Assembly: GCA_025964455.1 (NCBI GenBank)
Contig: JAOPYU010000150.1
Span: forward strand, 1 to 20,881
Direction: 5' to 3'
Length of the DNA: 20,881 bases
Origin: Thermoleophilia bacterium
GTDB lineage: Bacteria; Actinomycetota; Thermoleophilia; Gaiellales; SKUG01
Under the pieces are notes generated by a model. That model did not search any database. It was not told the DNA's origin and saw only the letters and a program-made list of their open reading frames with translations. Position numbers and translations under genes: made by a program. Below are positions 7,157 through 14,915 of this stretch, piece after piece (the stretch's first letter is position 1; the number at the start of each line of letters is the position of its first letter).

Positions 7157-7939
7157 ATGTGCGCCATCGCACCCGCGAGCCAGCAGTTGCCCGCTGCGCC
7201 GCTCGCCACAGCATCGCCCGCTCCAGCGAGCACGTCCGCTGGCGGGCCCGCGCCTGCCGAAGCGCCGACGCTCGCCGCAGCCATCCAGGCGCTCACCGGC
7301 GCGCTGACCACGCTCCAGTCGATCCTTGCCGGCATGATCGGCGGCGCGGCGCCTGCTGCAGCCGCGACGGCGGGCGCCGCACTGCCGGTCGCAGGTGGTG
7401 GCGCGATGGGCGCGCCGACCGCAGCACCCGCGGGCGCCGCGGCACCCGACGCCGGTGACCACGACCACGACGCCGCCCACGGGGCGCATGCCGGGATGGC
7501 GAACCACCACGGCATGGCGGTCCACGAGCGCACCGCACCGGTGAACGAAGCGATCGCGCGTCGCAACCTCGCGGCCGTCGTCCAGTCCTTCTCCAAGCAC
7601 GGCCGCGCCGGCCTCGACTTCAAGAACAACAGGACCCACGGCTACCTGTCCAAGGCCGAGCAGGACCGCTTCCGTGCCCAGAATCCCGGCCTGCCGGTGC
7701 CGCAGTCGCTCGTCTTCGAGCCCAACTCGAACGTGCCGATCGGCGTCGTCTACCGCTCCACCATCGGCAAGTTCGACCTCGGCATGGGATCGAGCCATCA
7801 GCACAAGGGCGCGAACAACGAGATGCAGCACCTGTGGTTCACGCCGAACCACCTCGACTTCGCCTTCTCCGACGTGGAGAACGGGCTCACCGGCTCCACC
7901 GCTGCAGCGATGCGAAAGCTCGGCTACCGCACCCGCTGA
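7157..7939 (+). CDS. Cys2 / His-rich protein, paralogue 2 (unrecognised family)
   Basis: The protein has 260 residues, starts with MC and again has no other cysteine. Order of parts: a Pro/Ala-rich stretch; a hydrophobic amphipathic helix LAAAIQALTGALTTLQSILAG (39-59); an Ala/Gly linker; a His cluster at 102-123 (HDHDAAHGAHAG, NHHGM, VHE); a charged helix; and a core at 160-241 with THGYLS, PGLPVP, PIGVVY, FDLGMGSSHQH (206-216), MQHLWFTPN (223-231) and LDFAFSDVE. The core histidines H161, H214, H216 and H225 align with H173, H228, H230 and H239 of paralogue 1. The linkers have diverged, so the pair is not a recent copy. The ATG at 7157 has AGGGGA eight bases upstream. The stop is only three bases from the stop of the convergent MMPL gene. 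Confidence 0.85.
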   Translation: MCAIAPASQQLPAAPLATASPAPASTSAGGPAPAEAPTLAAAIQALTGALTTLQSILAGMIGGAAPAAAATAGAALPVAGGGAMGAPTAAPAGAAAPDAGDHDHDAAHGAHAGMANHHGMAVHERTAPVNEAIARRNLAAVVQSFSKHGRAGLDFKNNRTHGYLSKAEQDRFRAQNPGLPVPQSLVFEPNSNVPIGVVYRSTIGKFDLGMGSSHQHKGANNEMQHLWFTPNHLDFAFSDVENGLTGSTAAAMRKLGYRTR

Positions 7940-7948
7940 CGATCAGCG
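7934..7948. terminator. Small hairpin holding both convergent stop codons
   Basis: CGCTGA-CGA-TCAGCG forms a 6-bp stem with a 3-base loop. The plus-strand stop TGA (7937-7939) lies in one arm and the minus-strand stop of the MMPL gene (7943-7945) in the other. No T-tract follows on either strand, so a role as a bidirectional terminator is only possible. Confidence 0.25.
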
Positions 7949-10162
7949 CGTGCCGACCAGCTCCGGCTCGGGGTCCGTCTCCACGCCACTCGACGCCGCG
8001 GTCGCATCCGGCAGCACGCCGCGCGGGGGCGCCACCGGCAGCAGCAGCGCCTTGCGCGCCCACTCCGGGAACCACCAGTTCGCCCGACCGAGCAGCTTGA
8101 CCGTCGCGGGAACGAGCATCACGCGAATGATCGTCGCGTCGATCACGATGCCGGCCGCCAGGCCGATCGCGAACTGCTTGATGTCAGGCCCGGGGCCGGT
8201 CGACAGCACCACGAACGTGAACATGAGGATCGCCGCGCCGGCCGTCACGAGCTTCGCCGTTCGTGTCAGTCCGATGACCACGGCCTCGGGCGTGTCGTGC
8301 CCGGCGTCGTAGGCCTCGCGGATGCGGGTCAGCATGAACACCTCGTAGTCCATCGAGATGCCGAACAGGAAGGCGAATATCATGAGCGGGATCCACGCGA
8401 TGATCGCCCCCGACGCCGCGTAGCCCCAGATCGCGTCGCTGCCGTGGCCCTGCTGGAACACGAACGTGATCACGCCGTAGGCGGCACCGAGTGACACCAG
8501 GTTGAGCACGACCGCCTTGAGCGGCAGCACGATCGAGCGAAGCGCGCGAGCGAGCAGCAGGAAGGTCAGTCCGATCACGAACGCCATCATGAGCGGGAAG
8601 TTGTCGTAGACCGCGTGCACGAAGTCGCGGTCCTCGGCCGGCGCACCGGCCACGGTCACCCGCGTGTCACCCGACAGGTCCAGCTCGCGCATCTCGCCGC
8701 GCAGGCCGTCGATGACGTCCGTGGTCGAATCCACCGCGGCATCGTCGCGCTGCTGCACCTGCACGATGCGCATGCCCTTGGCGATCCACGCCTCCGGCGC
8801 GACCACGCCGACCACGTCGTCGACACCCTCCGCAGCGGCGACGACCTTCGCCACGTCGGCGTCTGACGCGCCCTTCTCGAGGATGATCTCGATCGGCTCG
8901 AACGTGCCCTGCCCGAAGCCAGCCCGCTCGAGCTGTCGTCGTCCGCTCTCGGCGGAGCCACTCGCCGGCTCATTCGCAAGCGGTGCGTTCGCCGGGTTGA
9001 TGTCGATGGCCGGCGAGATGATGATGCCGACGAGGATCGCGCCGACCAGGAAGACCGGCCACGGGCGTCGCACCACGAGGCGCGCCCATGCGGGCCAGAA
9101 GCGACCGCCGTGATGGTCGTCGAGGTTGGCGAGGCGCCACAGGATCGGGATGCGCCAGCGGTTGATGCCCGTGCCCATGAGCGAGAGCACCGCCGGCAGC
9201 AGCGTGACCGTCGCGAGTACCGAGACCACCGGGATGAGCAGGCCGCCGAGGCCGATCGCCCGGATGAACGGCACGGGGAGCAGGATCATGCTGACGAGGC
9301 CGATACCGACCGTCGAGCCGGACACGATCACGGAGTGACCCGCATGCGTCATCGTCTCGATGAGCGCGTCGTGTGGCGCCTTGCCCTGTCCGAGTTCCTC
9401 GCGGTACCTGAAGATCACGAGCAGCGCGTAGTCGATCGCGATGCCCAGGCCCACGAGGCCGATCAGGAACTGCACGATGATCGACACGTCGGTCAGGTAC
9501 GTGAGGCCCCACACCGCGAGGTACGTCACCATGATCGACACGGCCGCGATCATGAGCGGCATGAGCACGGCGGGCACGGTGCCGAACACGAGCAGCAGCA
9601 CCACGAGCGCACCTACGCCGCCGATCAGCACCTCCTGGAGGATGGTCGGTCCGGTCTCGCCGCCCTGGGACAGGTAGATCGGGCTGTAGCCGGTCAGGTG
9701 GGACTCGACGCCCTCGGGCGTGGTCTCGGCGAGGATCTTCTCGATGATCGGCAGGTTGGCGTCCCCGCCGAACGTCGGCAGCCCCGGGCCGTAGAGCGTC
9801 GCGTACGTGGTCGCGCCGTCCTTGGAGACGAAGTAGTCGGCTCCCGTATCGAAGAACGACGTGGAGCGCGAGCCCTTGAGCTGCGTCGTGATCGCCTCGA
9901 TCGACTCCTGCACCCCGGCGTTGCCTCGGATGTCGCCCTCCTCGGCGTGGTACACGAGCTGCACGGGATAGTTGCGTCCGTTGCCGAACGCTTCGAACGC
10001 GCGCTGGTTCGCCTCGTACGCAGGCTGCCCCGGGATCGAGAACTCCTGGGAGAAACGGTCCGCGACCTGACCGGCTGCGAAGCCGCCCACGAGCGCGAGG
10101 AAGATCCAGACGGAGATGACGGCGCGGCGGTGTGCGATGACGAAACGAGCGAGGGCTTCCAT
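7943..10162 (-). CDS. MMPL/RND-family membrane transporter
   Basis: The protein has 739 residues with the two-fold RND layout: TM1 at 12-32, a large extracytoplasmic loop (33-175), TM2-6 (about 177-330), TM7 at 366-384, a second loop (385-520), and TM8-12 (about 523-690). The proton-relay Asp-Tyr pairs of the MMPL family are present in TM4 (GLGIAIDY, D244/Y245) and TM10 (FGISMDY, D605/Y606). MMPL proteins use the proton gradient to export lipids or hydrophobic drugs; the substrate here cannot be read from sequence. Length and layout fit the small hydrophobe-exporter branch. The ATG at 10162 is chosen because TM1 follows directly; the frame stays open 83 codons further, but those residues overlap aroA and are Arg-rich shadow sequence. 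The gene starts 35 bases after the aroA stop, so it may be co-transcribed with it. Confidence 0.93.
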   Translation of the reverse strand: MEALARFVIAHRRAVISVWIFLALVGGFAAGQVADRFSQEFSIPGQPAYEANQRAFEAFGNGRNYPVQLVYHAEEGDIRGNAGVQESIEAITTQLKGSRSTSFFDTGADYFVSKDGATTYATLYGPGLPTFGGDANLPIIEKILAETTPEGVESHLTGYSPIYLSQGGETGPTILQEVLIGGVGALVVLLLVFGTVPAVLMPLMIAAVSIMVTYLAVWGLTYLTDVSIIVQFLIGLVGLGIAIDYALLVIFRYREELGQGKAPHDALIETMTHAGHSVIVSGSTVGIGLVSMILLPVPFIRAIGLGGLLIPVVSVLATVTLLPAVLSLMGTGINRWRIPILWRLANLDDHHGGRFWPAWARLVVRRPWPVFLVGAILVGIIISPAIDINPANAPLANEPASGSAESGRRQLERAGFGQGTFEPIEIILEKGASDADVAKVVAAAEGVDDVVGVVAPEAWIAKGMRIVQVQQRDDAAVDSTTDVIDGLRGEMRELDLSGDTRVTVAGAPAEDRDFVHAVYDNFPLMMAFVIGLTFLLLARALRSIVLPLKAVVLNLVSLGAAYGVITFVFQQGHGSDAIWGYAASGAIIAWIPLMIFAFLFGISMDYEVFMLTRIREAYDAGHDTPEAVVIGLTRTAKLVTAGAAILMFTFVVLSTGPGPDIKQFAIGLAAGIVIDATIIRVMLVPATVKLLGRANWWFPEWARKALLLPVAPPRGVLPDATAASSGVETDPEPELVGTR

Positions 10163-10197
10163 GCAGGCAAGCCTACCGAAACCGTCGCGTAGGACGA

Positions 10198-11511
10198 CTA
10201 TCGAACTGCAATCTCGTCGAGGAGTTCGAACCACCCCGGGAACGACACGTCGACGCACTCGGCGTTCTCGATCGTCACGCCGCGGCGCGAGACCAGGCCG
10301 ATCACGCCGCCCAGCATCGCCAGCCGGTGGTCGCCTGCAGCGTCCATCGTGCCGCCGTCGGGGCGTACGCTCGAGCCGCGGATGATGAACCCGTCCTTGA
10401 GCGGCTGGCACGACACGCCCACGTGGCGCAGCGCGAGGGCCAGGTCCTCGATGCGGTCGCTCTCCTTGGCCCGCAGCTCCTGCGCCCCGCGCACGACGAA
10501 CTCGCCACGGCGGAAGTGCGCGATGAGCGCCAGCATCGGCAGCTCGTCGATCATCCGCACGACATCTTCGGTCTCGAGGAAGGTGCGCCCGAGCGTCGCG
10601 TGGTGGATCTCGTAGTCGGCGATCGGCTCGCCCGCCTGCTCGCTCCGCCCGCTCACGGCGATCCGGGCGCCCATCTGCTCGAGCGTGTCGACGAAGCCGC
10701 TGCGGCCGGGAGAATCGATGACCCCCGGCAGGCGCAGCAGCGACCCGTGCAGCACCGTCGCCGCGGCAATCAGGCCGGCGGCGGCCGAAGGATCCCCGGG
10801 CACGTGCGTGTCGGGCAGCTCGAGCGACGTCGTCGGCTCGACCGTGACCGTGCGCCCGCTGCGCGACACGCGCACCCCGGCACGCCGGAGCATGCGCTCG
10901 GTGTGGTCTCGCAACACCGCCGGCTCGTTGACCTTGGTCGGTGCTTCCGCGCCGAGCCCGCCCAGCAGCAGCGCGGACTGCACCTGCGCACTCGGCACCT
11001 CGAGGTCGACGGTGCCGCCGTGGAGCGGCCCGCCGCTCGTGATGCGGATCGGCATGAGCCCACCGGCCGCGAGCTCGATGCGTGCGCCCAGCTCGTTGAG
11101 CGGGTCGGCCACGCGCGCCATCGGGCGGCGCGACAGCGATTCGTCACCGATCAGCTCGAAGGTGCGCCCGGCCGGAAGCCCGGCGAGCAGCCCCGTCAGC
11201 AGCCGCGCGAGCGTGCCGGCGTTGCCGCAGTCGATCGGTCCGCCATCGGCGGGCGGCATGATGTTGGCCAGGCCGACGCCGCGCACCGCGACGGTCGTGG
11301 GATCGTCGGCGTCACGCTCGACCTTGGCGCCCAGGCGCTCCACCGCGGCGAGCGTCGACATGACGTCGTCGCCGTGGGCGAGGTTGGTGATGCGCACGCG
11401 CCGGGTCGAGGCCAGGGCGAGCAGCAGCGCGCGGTGCGACACGCTCTTGTCGCCGGGAAGGTGGACTTCGCCGCGGACGGAGTTGGCAGGCTGGACGGTG
11501 ACGGTGCTCAT
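10198..11511 (-). CDS. aroA: 3-phosphoshikimate 1-carboxyvinyltransferase (EPSP synthase)
   Basis: It joins PEP to shikimate-3-phosphate, the sixth step of the shikimate pathway, in the cytosol. The 437 residues match the family length. Motifs: LPGDKSVSHRALLL (18-31, substrate-binding K22/S23), GNAGTLARLL (96-105), LSRRPMARV (126-134), SAQVQSALLL (174-183), IDELPMLAL (321-329, catalytic D322), LRAKESDRI (346-354) and DHRLAM (394-399). It lies 22 bases after the lipoprotein gene and 35 bases before the transporter, and aroF is two genes upstream, so two shikimate-pathway steps share the cluster. A box TACACT ten bases before the ATG (11522-11527) could drive an additional near-leaderless transcript; this is weak evidence. 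There is no ribosome-binding purine run at the usual place. Confidence 0.97.
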   Translation of the reverse strand: MSTVTVQPANSVRGEVHLPGDKSVSHRALLLALASTRRVRITNLAHGDDVMSTLAAVERLGAKVERDADDPTTVAVRGVGLANIMPPADGGPIDCGNAGTLARLLTGLLAGLPAGRTFELIGDESLSRRPMARVADPLNELGARIELAAGGLMPIRITSGGPLHGGTVDLEVPSAQVQSALLLGGLGAEAPTKVNEPAVLRDHTERMLRRAGVRVSRSGRTVTVEPTTSLELPDTHVPGDPSAAAGLIAAATVLHGSLLRLPGVIDSPGRSGFVDTLEQMGARIAVSGRSEQAGEPIADYEIHHATLGRTFLETEDVVRMIDELPMLALIAHFRRGEFVVRGAQELRAKESDRIEDLALALRHVGVSCQPLKDGFIIRGSSVRPDGGTMDAAGDHRLAMLGGVIGLVSRRGVTIENAECVDVSFPGWFELLDEIAVR

Positions 11512-11533
11512 CGGACCGTTGAGTGTACCGACG

Positions 11534-12661
11534 TCACAGGTAGTTCGCGACGAGGCGCTTCGCGGCGCCCTCGTCCCCCTGCACCCTGCGGATGCCGGTG
11601 ACGAGCTGGCCGCGTCGCGCGGCGCTCAGTCCGTGCGCTTCGGCGATCGTAGCGGCGAGCCGGTGCGGCACGGTCTCGAGGCTGCCGCCCTGCAGGATCG
11701 CGCTCGCCTCGTCGAAGTCCTGCGCGCTCGACGGATCGATGCCTCCGGCGCGCATGAGCGTGCGGATCGAGCGCGCCCACTCGGGGTAGCCGGCATCCTT
11801 GGCGACGTAGACCTTGCGCTCGTAGGCCTTCGGGTAGGGCAGCCCGAGCGCCTTCGCGGTTGCGGTCGCGCGGCCCGGCCACGCAGCGAGCGTGTCGGCG
11901 CCGCCCTCCTCCAGCCACTGGAGCCCGTAGTAGGCGTCGTCATCCACGGTGGTGGGAGAGACGGCGTGCTCGAACTCGTGCTGGATCACGTAGGCGGCGA
12001 ACATGCCGCGCTCCTTGGTCAGCTGCTTGGGGTGCAGCACGCGCGCCCGCAGCACGTTGGAGACGTCGGGGCCGAGCGTGATCCAGGTGGTTCGCGGGTC
12101 GTACCACGCGTAGGAGTGGCGGGAGAGCTCCTGCGCGTAGAACCGGAACAGGCTCGTGATGAACGAGCGGTCCGCCTTCGTGATCGTCCCGTCGACGCCG
12201 CTCTCCTCGATGATCCCGGCGAGCGCTGCGGCCTCGTAGCCGGCTCGATCGGTCGTGAGCGACATGCCGCGGATGAAGCCCTCGCGCTCGTCGAGCACCT
12301 CGAGCGATCCCCGCAGGACGCGCTCGAATCGCTCCCCGCCCGCGCCGTCGTAGAGCGCCACGGTCGGCGGCGTCTCGAGCGTGATCTTCCGCGCCGCGAG
12401 CACGCCGAACCCGTCCACGCCAAAGCGCACCTGGCGCGTGATCTCCGTGCCGAACGTGCCGGTGCGCCCGACCTTGATCGCGCGGATCCACGGGTCGAAC
12501 AGCACGCGGCCACCGTAGTCGCCCTCGGCGCGGACGATGCGGCCCGGACGGACCGTGTCCTCGTCCGCGAGCTGGGATTCCTTGGCGCAGCCGCCGACCA
12601 GCACGCCCGTCGCGACGAGCATGGTGAGGACGAGCGCGGCGCGAGACGAGCGGAGCCGCAT
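11534..12661 (-). CDS. Putative lipoprotein zinc metallopeptidase (HEFEH)
   Basis: The protein has 375 residues. It starts with a lipoprotein signal: MRLRSSRAAL, a hydrophobic stretch, and the lipobox LVGGC with the lipid-acceptor C25. Mature residues 30-220 have no motif I know. IQHEFEHAVS (227-236) fits the HExxH zinc-binding motif (H228, E229, H232), and LEEGGAD (250-256) supplies a likely third ligand (E251 or E252) about 20 residues later, as in gluzincins. This suggests an anchored extracytoplasmic metallopeptidase; the substrate is unknown. The ATG at 12661 is chosen because the signal peptide begins there; the longer open frame overlaps aroF. The aroF stop and this ATG are separated by one base (TGACATG), so translation is probably coupled. 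A surface protease candidate inside an aromatic-biosynthesis pair is unexpected. Confidence 0.8.
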   Translation of the reverse strand: MRLRSSRAALVLTMLVATGVLVGGCAKESQLADEDTVRPGRIVRAEGDYGGRVLFDPWIRAIKVGRTGTFGTEITRQVRFGVDGFGVLAARKITLETPPTVALYDGAGGERFERVLRGSLEVLDEREGFIRGMSLTTDRAGYEAAALAGIIEESGVDGTITKADRSFITSLFRFYAQELSRHSYAWYDPRTTWITLGPDVSNVLRARVLHPKQLTKERGMFAAYVIQHEFEHAVSPTTVDDDAYYGLQWLEEGGADTLAAWPGRATATAKALGLPYPKAYERKVYVAKDAGYPEWARSIRTLMRAGGIDPSSAQDFDEASAILQGGSLETVPHRLAATIAEAHGLSAARRGQLVTGIRRVQGDEGAAKRLVANYL

Positions 12662-12662
12662 G

Positions 12663-13535
12663 TCAGTGCCCGACGGCCGCCACGACGACATCGGCTGGCT
12701 CGGTGCGCGGGACCGAGCGGCGACGGCCGAGGGCGCGCAGCAGCGGGTCGAGCGAGGTGACGAGCTCGGAGAACTCACCCAGGTCGAGCGCCTGCTCGCC
12801 GTCGGAGAGCGCGGTGGCCGGGGCGTCGTGCACCTCGACCATGATGCCGTCCGCGCCGACGGCTGCAGCGGCGCGCGCGAGGTCCGGCACCAGTCGCGCA
12901 GAGCCAGCTGCGTGCGAGGGGTCGACGATGATCGGCAGGTGCGTGCGCTCGCGCAGGACCGGCACGGCCGAGAGGTCGAGGGTGAACCGGGTGGCCGGCT
13001 CGAAGGTGCGGATGCCGCGCTCCACCAGCAGCACGTCTTCGTTGCCCTCGGCCAGCAGGTAGTCGGCGGCGTCGAGCAGCTCCTGGATCGTGGCGCCGAA
13101 TCCGCGCTTGAGCAGGATCGGCCGGCCGGTGCGGGCGAGCTCGCGCAGCAGCACCGCGTTGGTCATGTTGCGCGCGCCGACCTGGAGCACGTCGACGACC
13201 TCGGCGGCGCGCTCTGCGTCGCGGGGGTCGAGGACCTCGGTGACGATCGGCAGTCCGGTGGCGACCCGGGCCGCGGCGAGCATCTCGAGCCCGCTGACGC
13301 CGATCCCCTGGAAGGAGTGCGGTGAGGTGCGCGGCTTCCATGCGCCGCCGCGGAGCATGCCTGCCCCGGCGCCCGCGACGCCAGCGGCGATTCGCTGGAG
13401 CCCGTCGACGGTCTCGACCGAGCAGGGGCCGGCGATGATCAGGAAGTCGTCCCCGCCGACGCCGACGGCACCAGTCTCGAGGACGACGCGACGTCGATCT
13501 GCCGGGCGATGGGCGAGCTGCTTCACGTCGTCCAT
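12663..13535 (-). CDS. aroF: 3-deoxy-7-phosphoheptulonate synthase (DAHP synthase, type I beta)
   Basis: It condenses PEP and erythrose-4-phosphate in the first step of the shikimate pathway. The 290 residues form one TIM-barrel domain of the AroF/KDO8P synthase type: AGPCSVE (35-41, metal ligand C38), RGGAWKPRTSPHSFQG (62-77), QVGARNMTN, LLKRGFG, DPSHAAGS and GIMVEVH. Neither an N-terminal ferredoxin-like regulatory domain nor a C-terminal chorismate mutase is present, so feedback control by those modules is not expected. The last 20 residues (RRRSVPRTEPADVVVAAVGH) extend beyond the barrel. The ATG at 13535 gives the usual short N-terminus. The gene heads a run with the lipoprotein, aroA and MMPL genes. 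tyrA/pheA, often next to it in related orders, is not seen. Confidence 0.95.
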   Translation of the reverse strand: MDDVKQLAHRPADRRRVVLETGAVGVGGDDFLIIAGPCSVETVDGLQRIAAGVAGAGAGMLRGGAWKPRTSPHSFQGIGVSGLEMLAAARVATGLPIVTEVLDPRDAERAAEVVDVLQVGARNMTNAVLLRELARTGRPILLKRGFGATIQELLDAADYLLAEGNEDVLLVERGIRTFEPATRFTLDLSAVPVLRERTHLPIIVDPSHAAGSARLVPDLARAAAAVGADGIMVEVHDAPATALSDGEQALDLGEFSELVTSLDPLLRALGRRRSVPRTEPADVVVAAVGH

Positions 13536-13586
13536 CCTAGTGGGTGACCGACGCAGCCGTGCGCGATACGGCGTGCAGGAAACCCC

Positions 13587-13615
13587 TTGCCAGATTCACG
13601 AATCCGGTGCACGTT
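13587..13615 (+). promoter_or_regulatory. Predicted promoter of the Pro/Ala-rich membrane protein gene
   Basis: TTGCCA at 13587-13592, a 17-base spacer, and CACGTT at 13610-13615 followed by GGA. Layout and -10 context (GCACGTTGGA) match the promoters at 6120-6148 and 7079-7107 (GCAC, purine, pyrimidine, T, G/C, GA). The leader to the ATG at 13674 would be about 55 bases. The spacer holds the small inverted repeat GATTC-AC-GAATC, a possible operator. Confidence 0.4.
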
Positions 13616-13673
13616 GGACGGGACGCAAGTTGTGCCACGGGCGCGACACCCCCCAGATGCGTCACCCCACGCC

Positions 13674-14915
13674 ATGAGCCAGCACTCCTCCAGCCGACAT
13701 CCTTCCAGCACGCCAGCGCCGCACCGCGACGCTGCGCTGCCCACGCTCGACCTGCCGCCCGTCCCGTTCGGACGAGGCGCCGAGGCCGTGCCGTCACACG
13801 CCGCGAGCGTGCCGCCGGTCTACAGCCCGGCCGCTGCGCAGGCCGCGGAGACCCTGCCGTCCGGCACGTCGATCGCCGAGTTGCTGGACGCACTGCAGCT
13901 CGAATCGCCGCTGCAGGTCCACGCTGCCCCGAGCCATGGCGCCCCGCGTCCGCACGAAGCCTTCTCCACGAGCGTCGCCGAGCGGCGTGACCGTACCGAG
14001 CGCCGCAGCGCGCCCCGCGAGACTCCCGACCGCCGCTTCGCCAGCAGCCATCTCGCGATGCCTGCCGGCCCGGTCGATCCCCGCCCTGCGACCTCGCCCG
14101 TCCAGCCCCCGGCCCGCCCGATGCCGCTCGACACGCGCATGCCCGAGCTGCCGACGATGCCGCCCGCCCTGGAACCTGCCCGGCCCTACGAGCTGCCGTC
14201 GCGCGGCCTGCAGGCGTCGACCGTCGCTTCGACGCGGCCCAACATCGCCTCGAGCGCACTGCCCTTCCCGGGCGTGGCCCCGGCCGCCGGCGATGTGCCG
14301 CCGATGCCGTTCGCCGCTCCGATCGCTGCGCCTGCCACTGCGGCCGCCGCTCCGGCAGCTCCCGTCCTCGACGATCCGGCGCCGCCGACCGCAGCGCCCG
14401 CTCCGCCCGTCGCGCCGAGCAACACGCACGGCCAGCACGTGCCGATCGAATCGATCTACGGCGGCGAGCAGCAGGTCCCGATGGGTCGCCTCGAGCCGTG
14501 GGCCGGACATCGCGTCGATACCGGCGTGCGCGTCCTCGAGACTGGTCCCGCCGGCCCCGCCGCGGCACCCGGCTACGGCCTGGATCCCGTCGTCGCAGCA
14601 GTCGCCGCCGCACCCAACGCGTGGTTCGGTGGTTCGAGCGAGGTCGACGACGCCATGCTCGTGTGGAGCGCGCCGCCTGCGGTCGCTCCGCTCGCCACGC
14701 AGGTCGCCGGGCTCATCGCGCCCGCTGGCTCAGCCGCGCCCGGCGCCGCCCTTGCCACGATGCCCCTTGCTCCCGCCACTGCCGCCGGCGCTCCCGCGCC
14801 CTCGGCTTCCGGTCGCGGGCCGATCGGTGCGCTGCTTCGCGCGCTGGTGCTGCTTGGGCTTCCCGCCGGCGGGGGCATCGGCATCGCGATCGCGGTCAAC
14901 CACTACCTGCTCTGA
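13674..14915 (+). CDS. Pro/Ala-rich protein with C-terminal membrane segment (unknown)
   Basis: The protein has 413 residues with strong G/C preference at third positions throughout, which supports real coding. I do not recognise the family. Most of it (1-375) is low-complexity Pro/Ala/Ser sequence, probably disordered; the more ordered islands are SIAELLDALQLESPLQVH and PIESIYGGEQQVPMGRLEPWAGHRVDTGVRVLE. The C-terminus is one hydrophobic segment, ALLRALVLLGLPAGGG then IGIAIAVNHYLL, ending two residues after the last turn, so it would be tail-anchored with its bulk in the cytosol, or a short hairpin because of the PAGGG break. It shares no Cys2 or His cluster with the 6219/7157 pair, although its promoter layout is alike. 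It runs 186 bases into the convergent rluB gene. The ATG at 13674 is the first one after the predicted promoter that keeps a normal N-terminus. Confidence 0.7.
   Translation: MSQHSSSRHPSSTPAPHRDAALPTLDLPPVPFGRGAEAVPSHAASVPPVYSPAAAQAAETLPSGTSIAELLDALQLESPLQVHAAPSHGAPRPHEAFSTSVAERRDRTERRSAPRETPDRRFASSHLAMPAGPVDPRPATSPVQPPARPMPLDTRMPELPTMPPALEPARPYELPSRGLQASTVASTRPNIASSALPFPGVAPAAGDVPPMPFAAPIAAPATAAAAPAAPVLDDPAPPTAAPAPPVAPSNTHGQHVPIESIYGGEQQVPMGRLEPWAGHRVDTGVRVLETGPAGPAAAPGYGLDPVVAAVAAAPNAWFGGSSEVDDAMLVWSAPPAVAPLATQVAGLIAPAGSAAPGAALATMPLAPATAAGAPAPSASGRGPIGALLRALVLLGLPAGGGIGIAIAVNHYLL

Noticed and set aside
10163..10411. 83-codon N-terminal extension of the MMPL gene
   Set aside because: It overlaps the end of aroA, is Arg-rich, and the transmembrane segment follows directly after the ATG at 10162.
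10685..12760. Long plus-strand open frame (691 codons)
   Set aside because: It is antisense to aroA and the lipoprotein gene; both of those have family or signal motifs, this one none.
13537..14613. Minus-strand open frame (358 codons) opposite the Pro/Ala-rich gene
   Set aside because: Its translation is almost only Arg, Ala and Gly; the plus frame has the better third-position pattern and a membrane segment.
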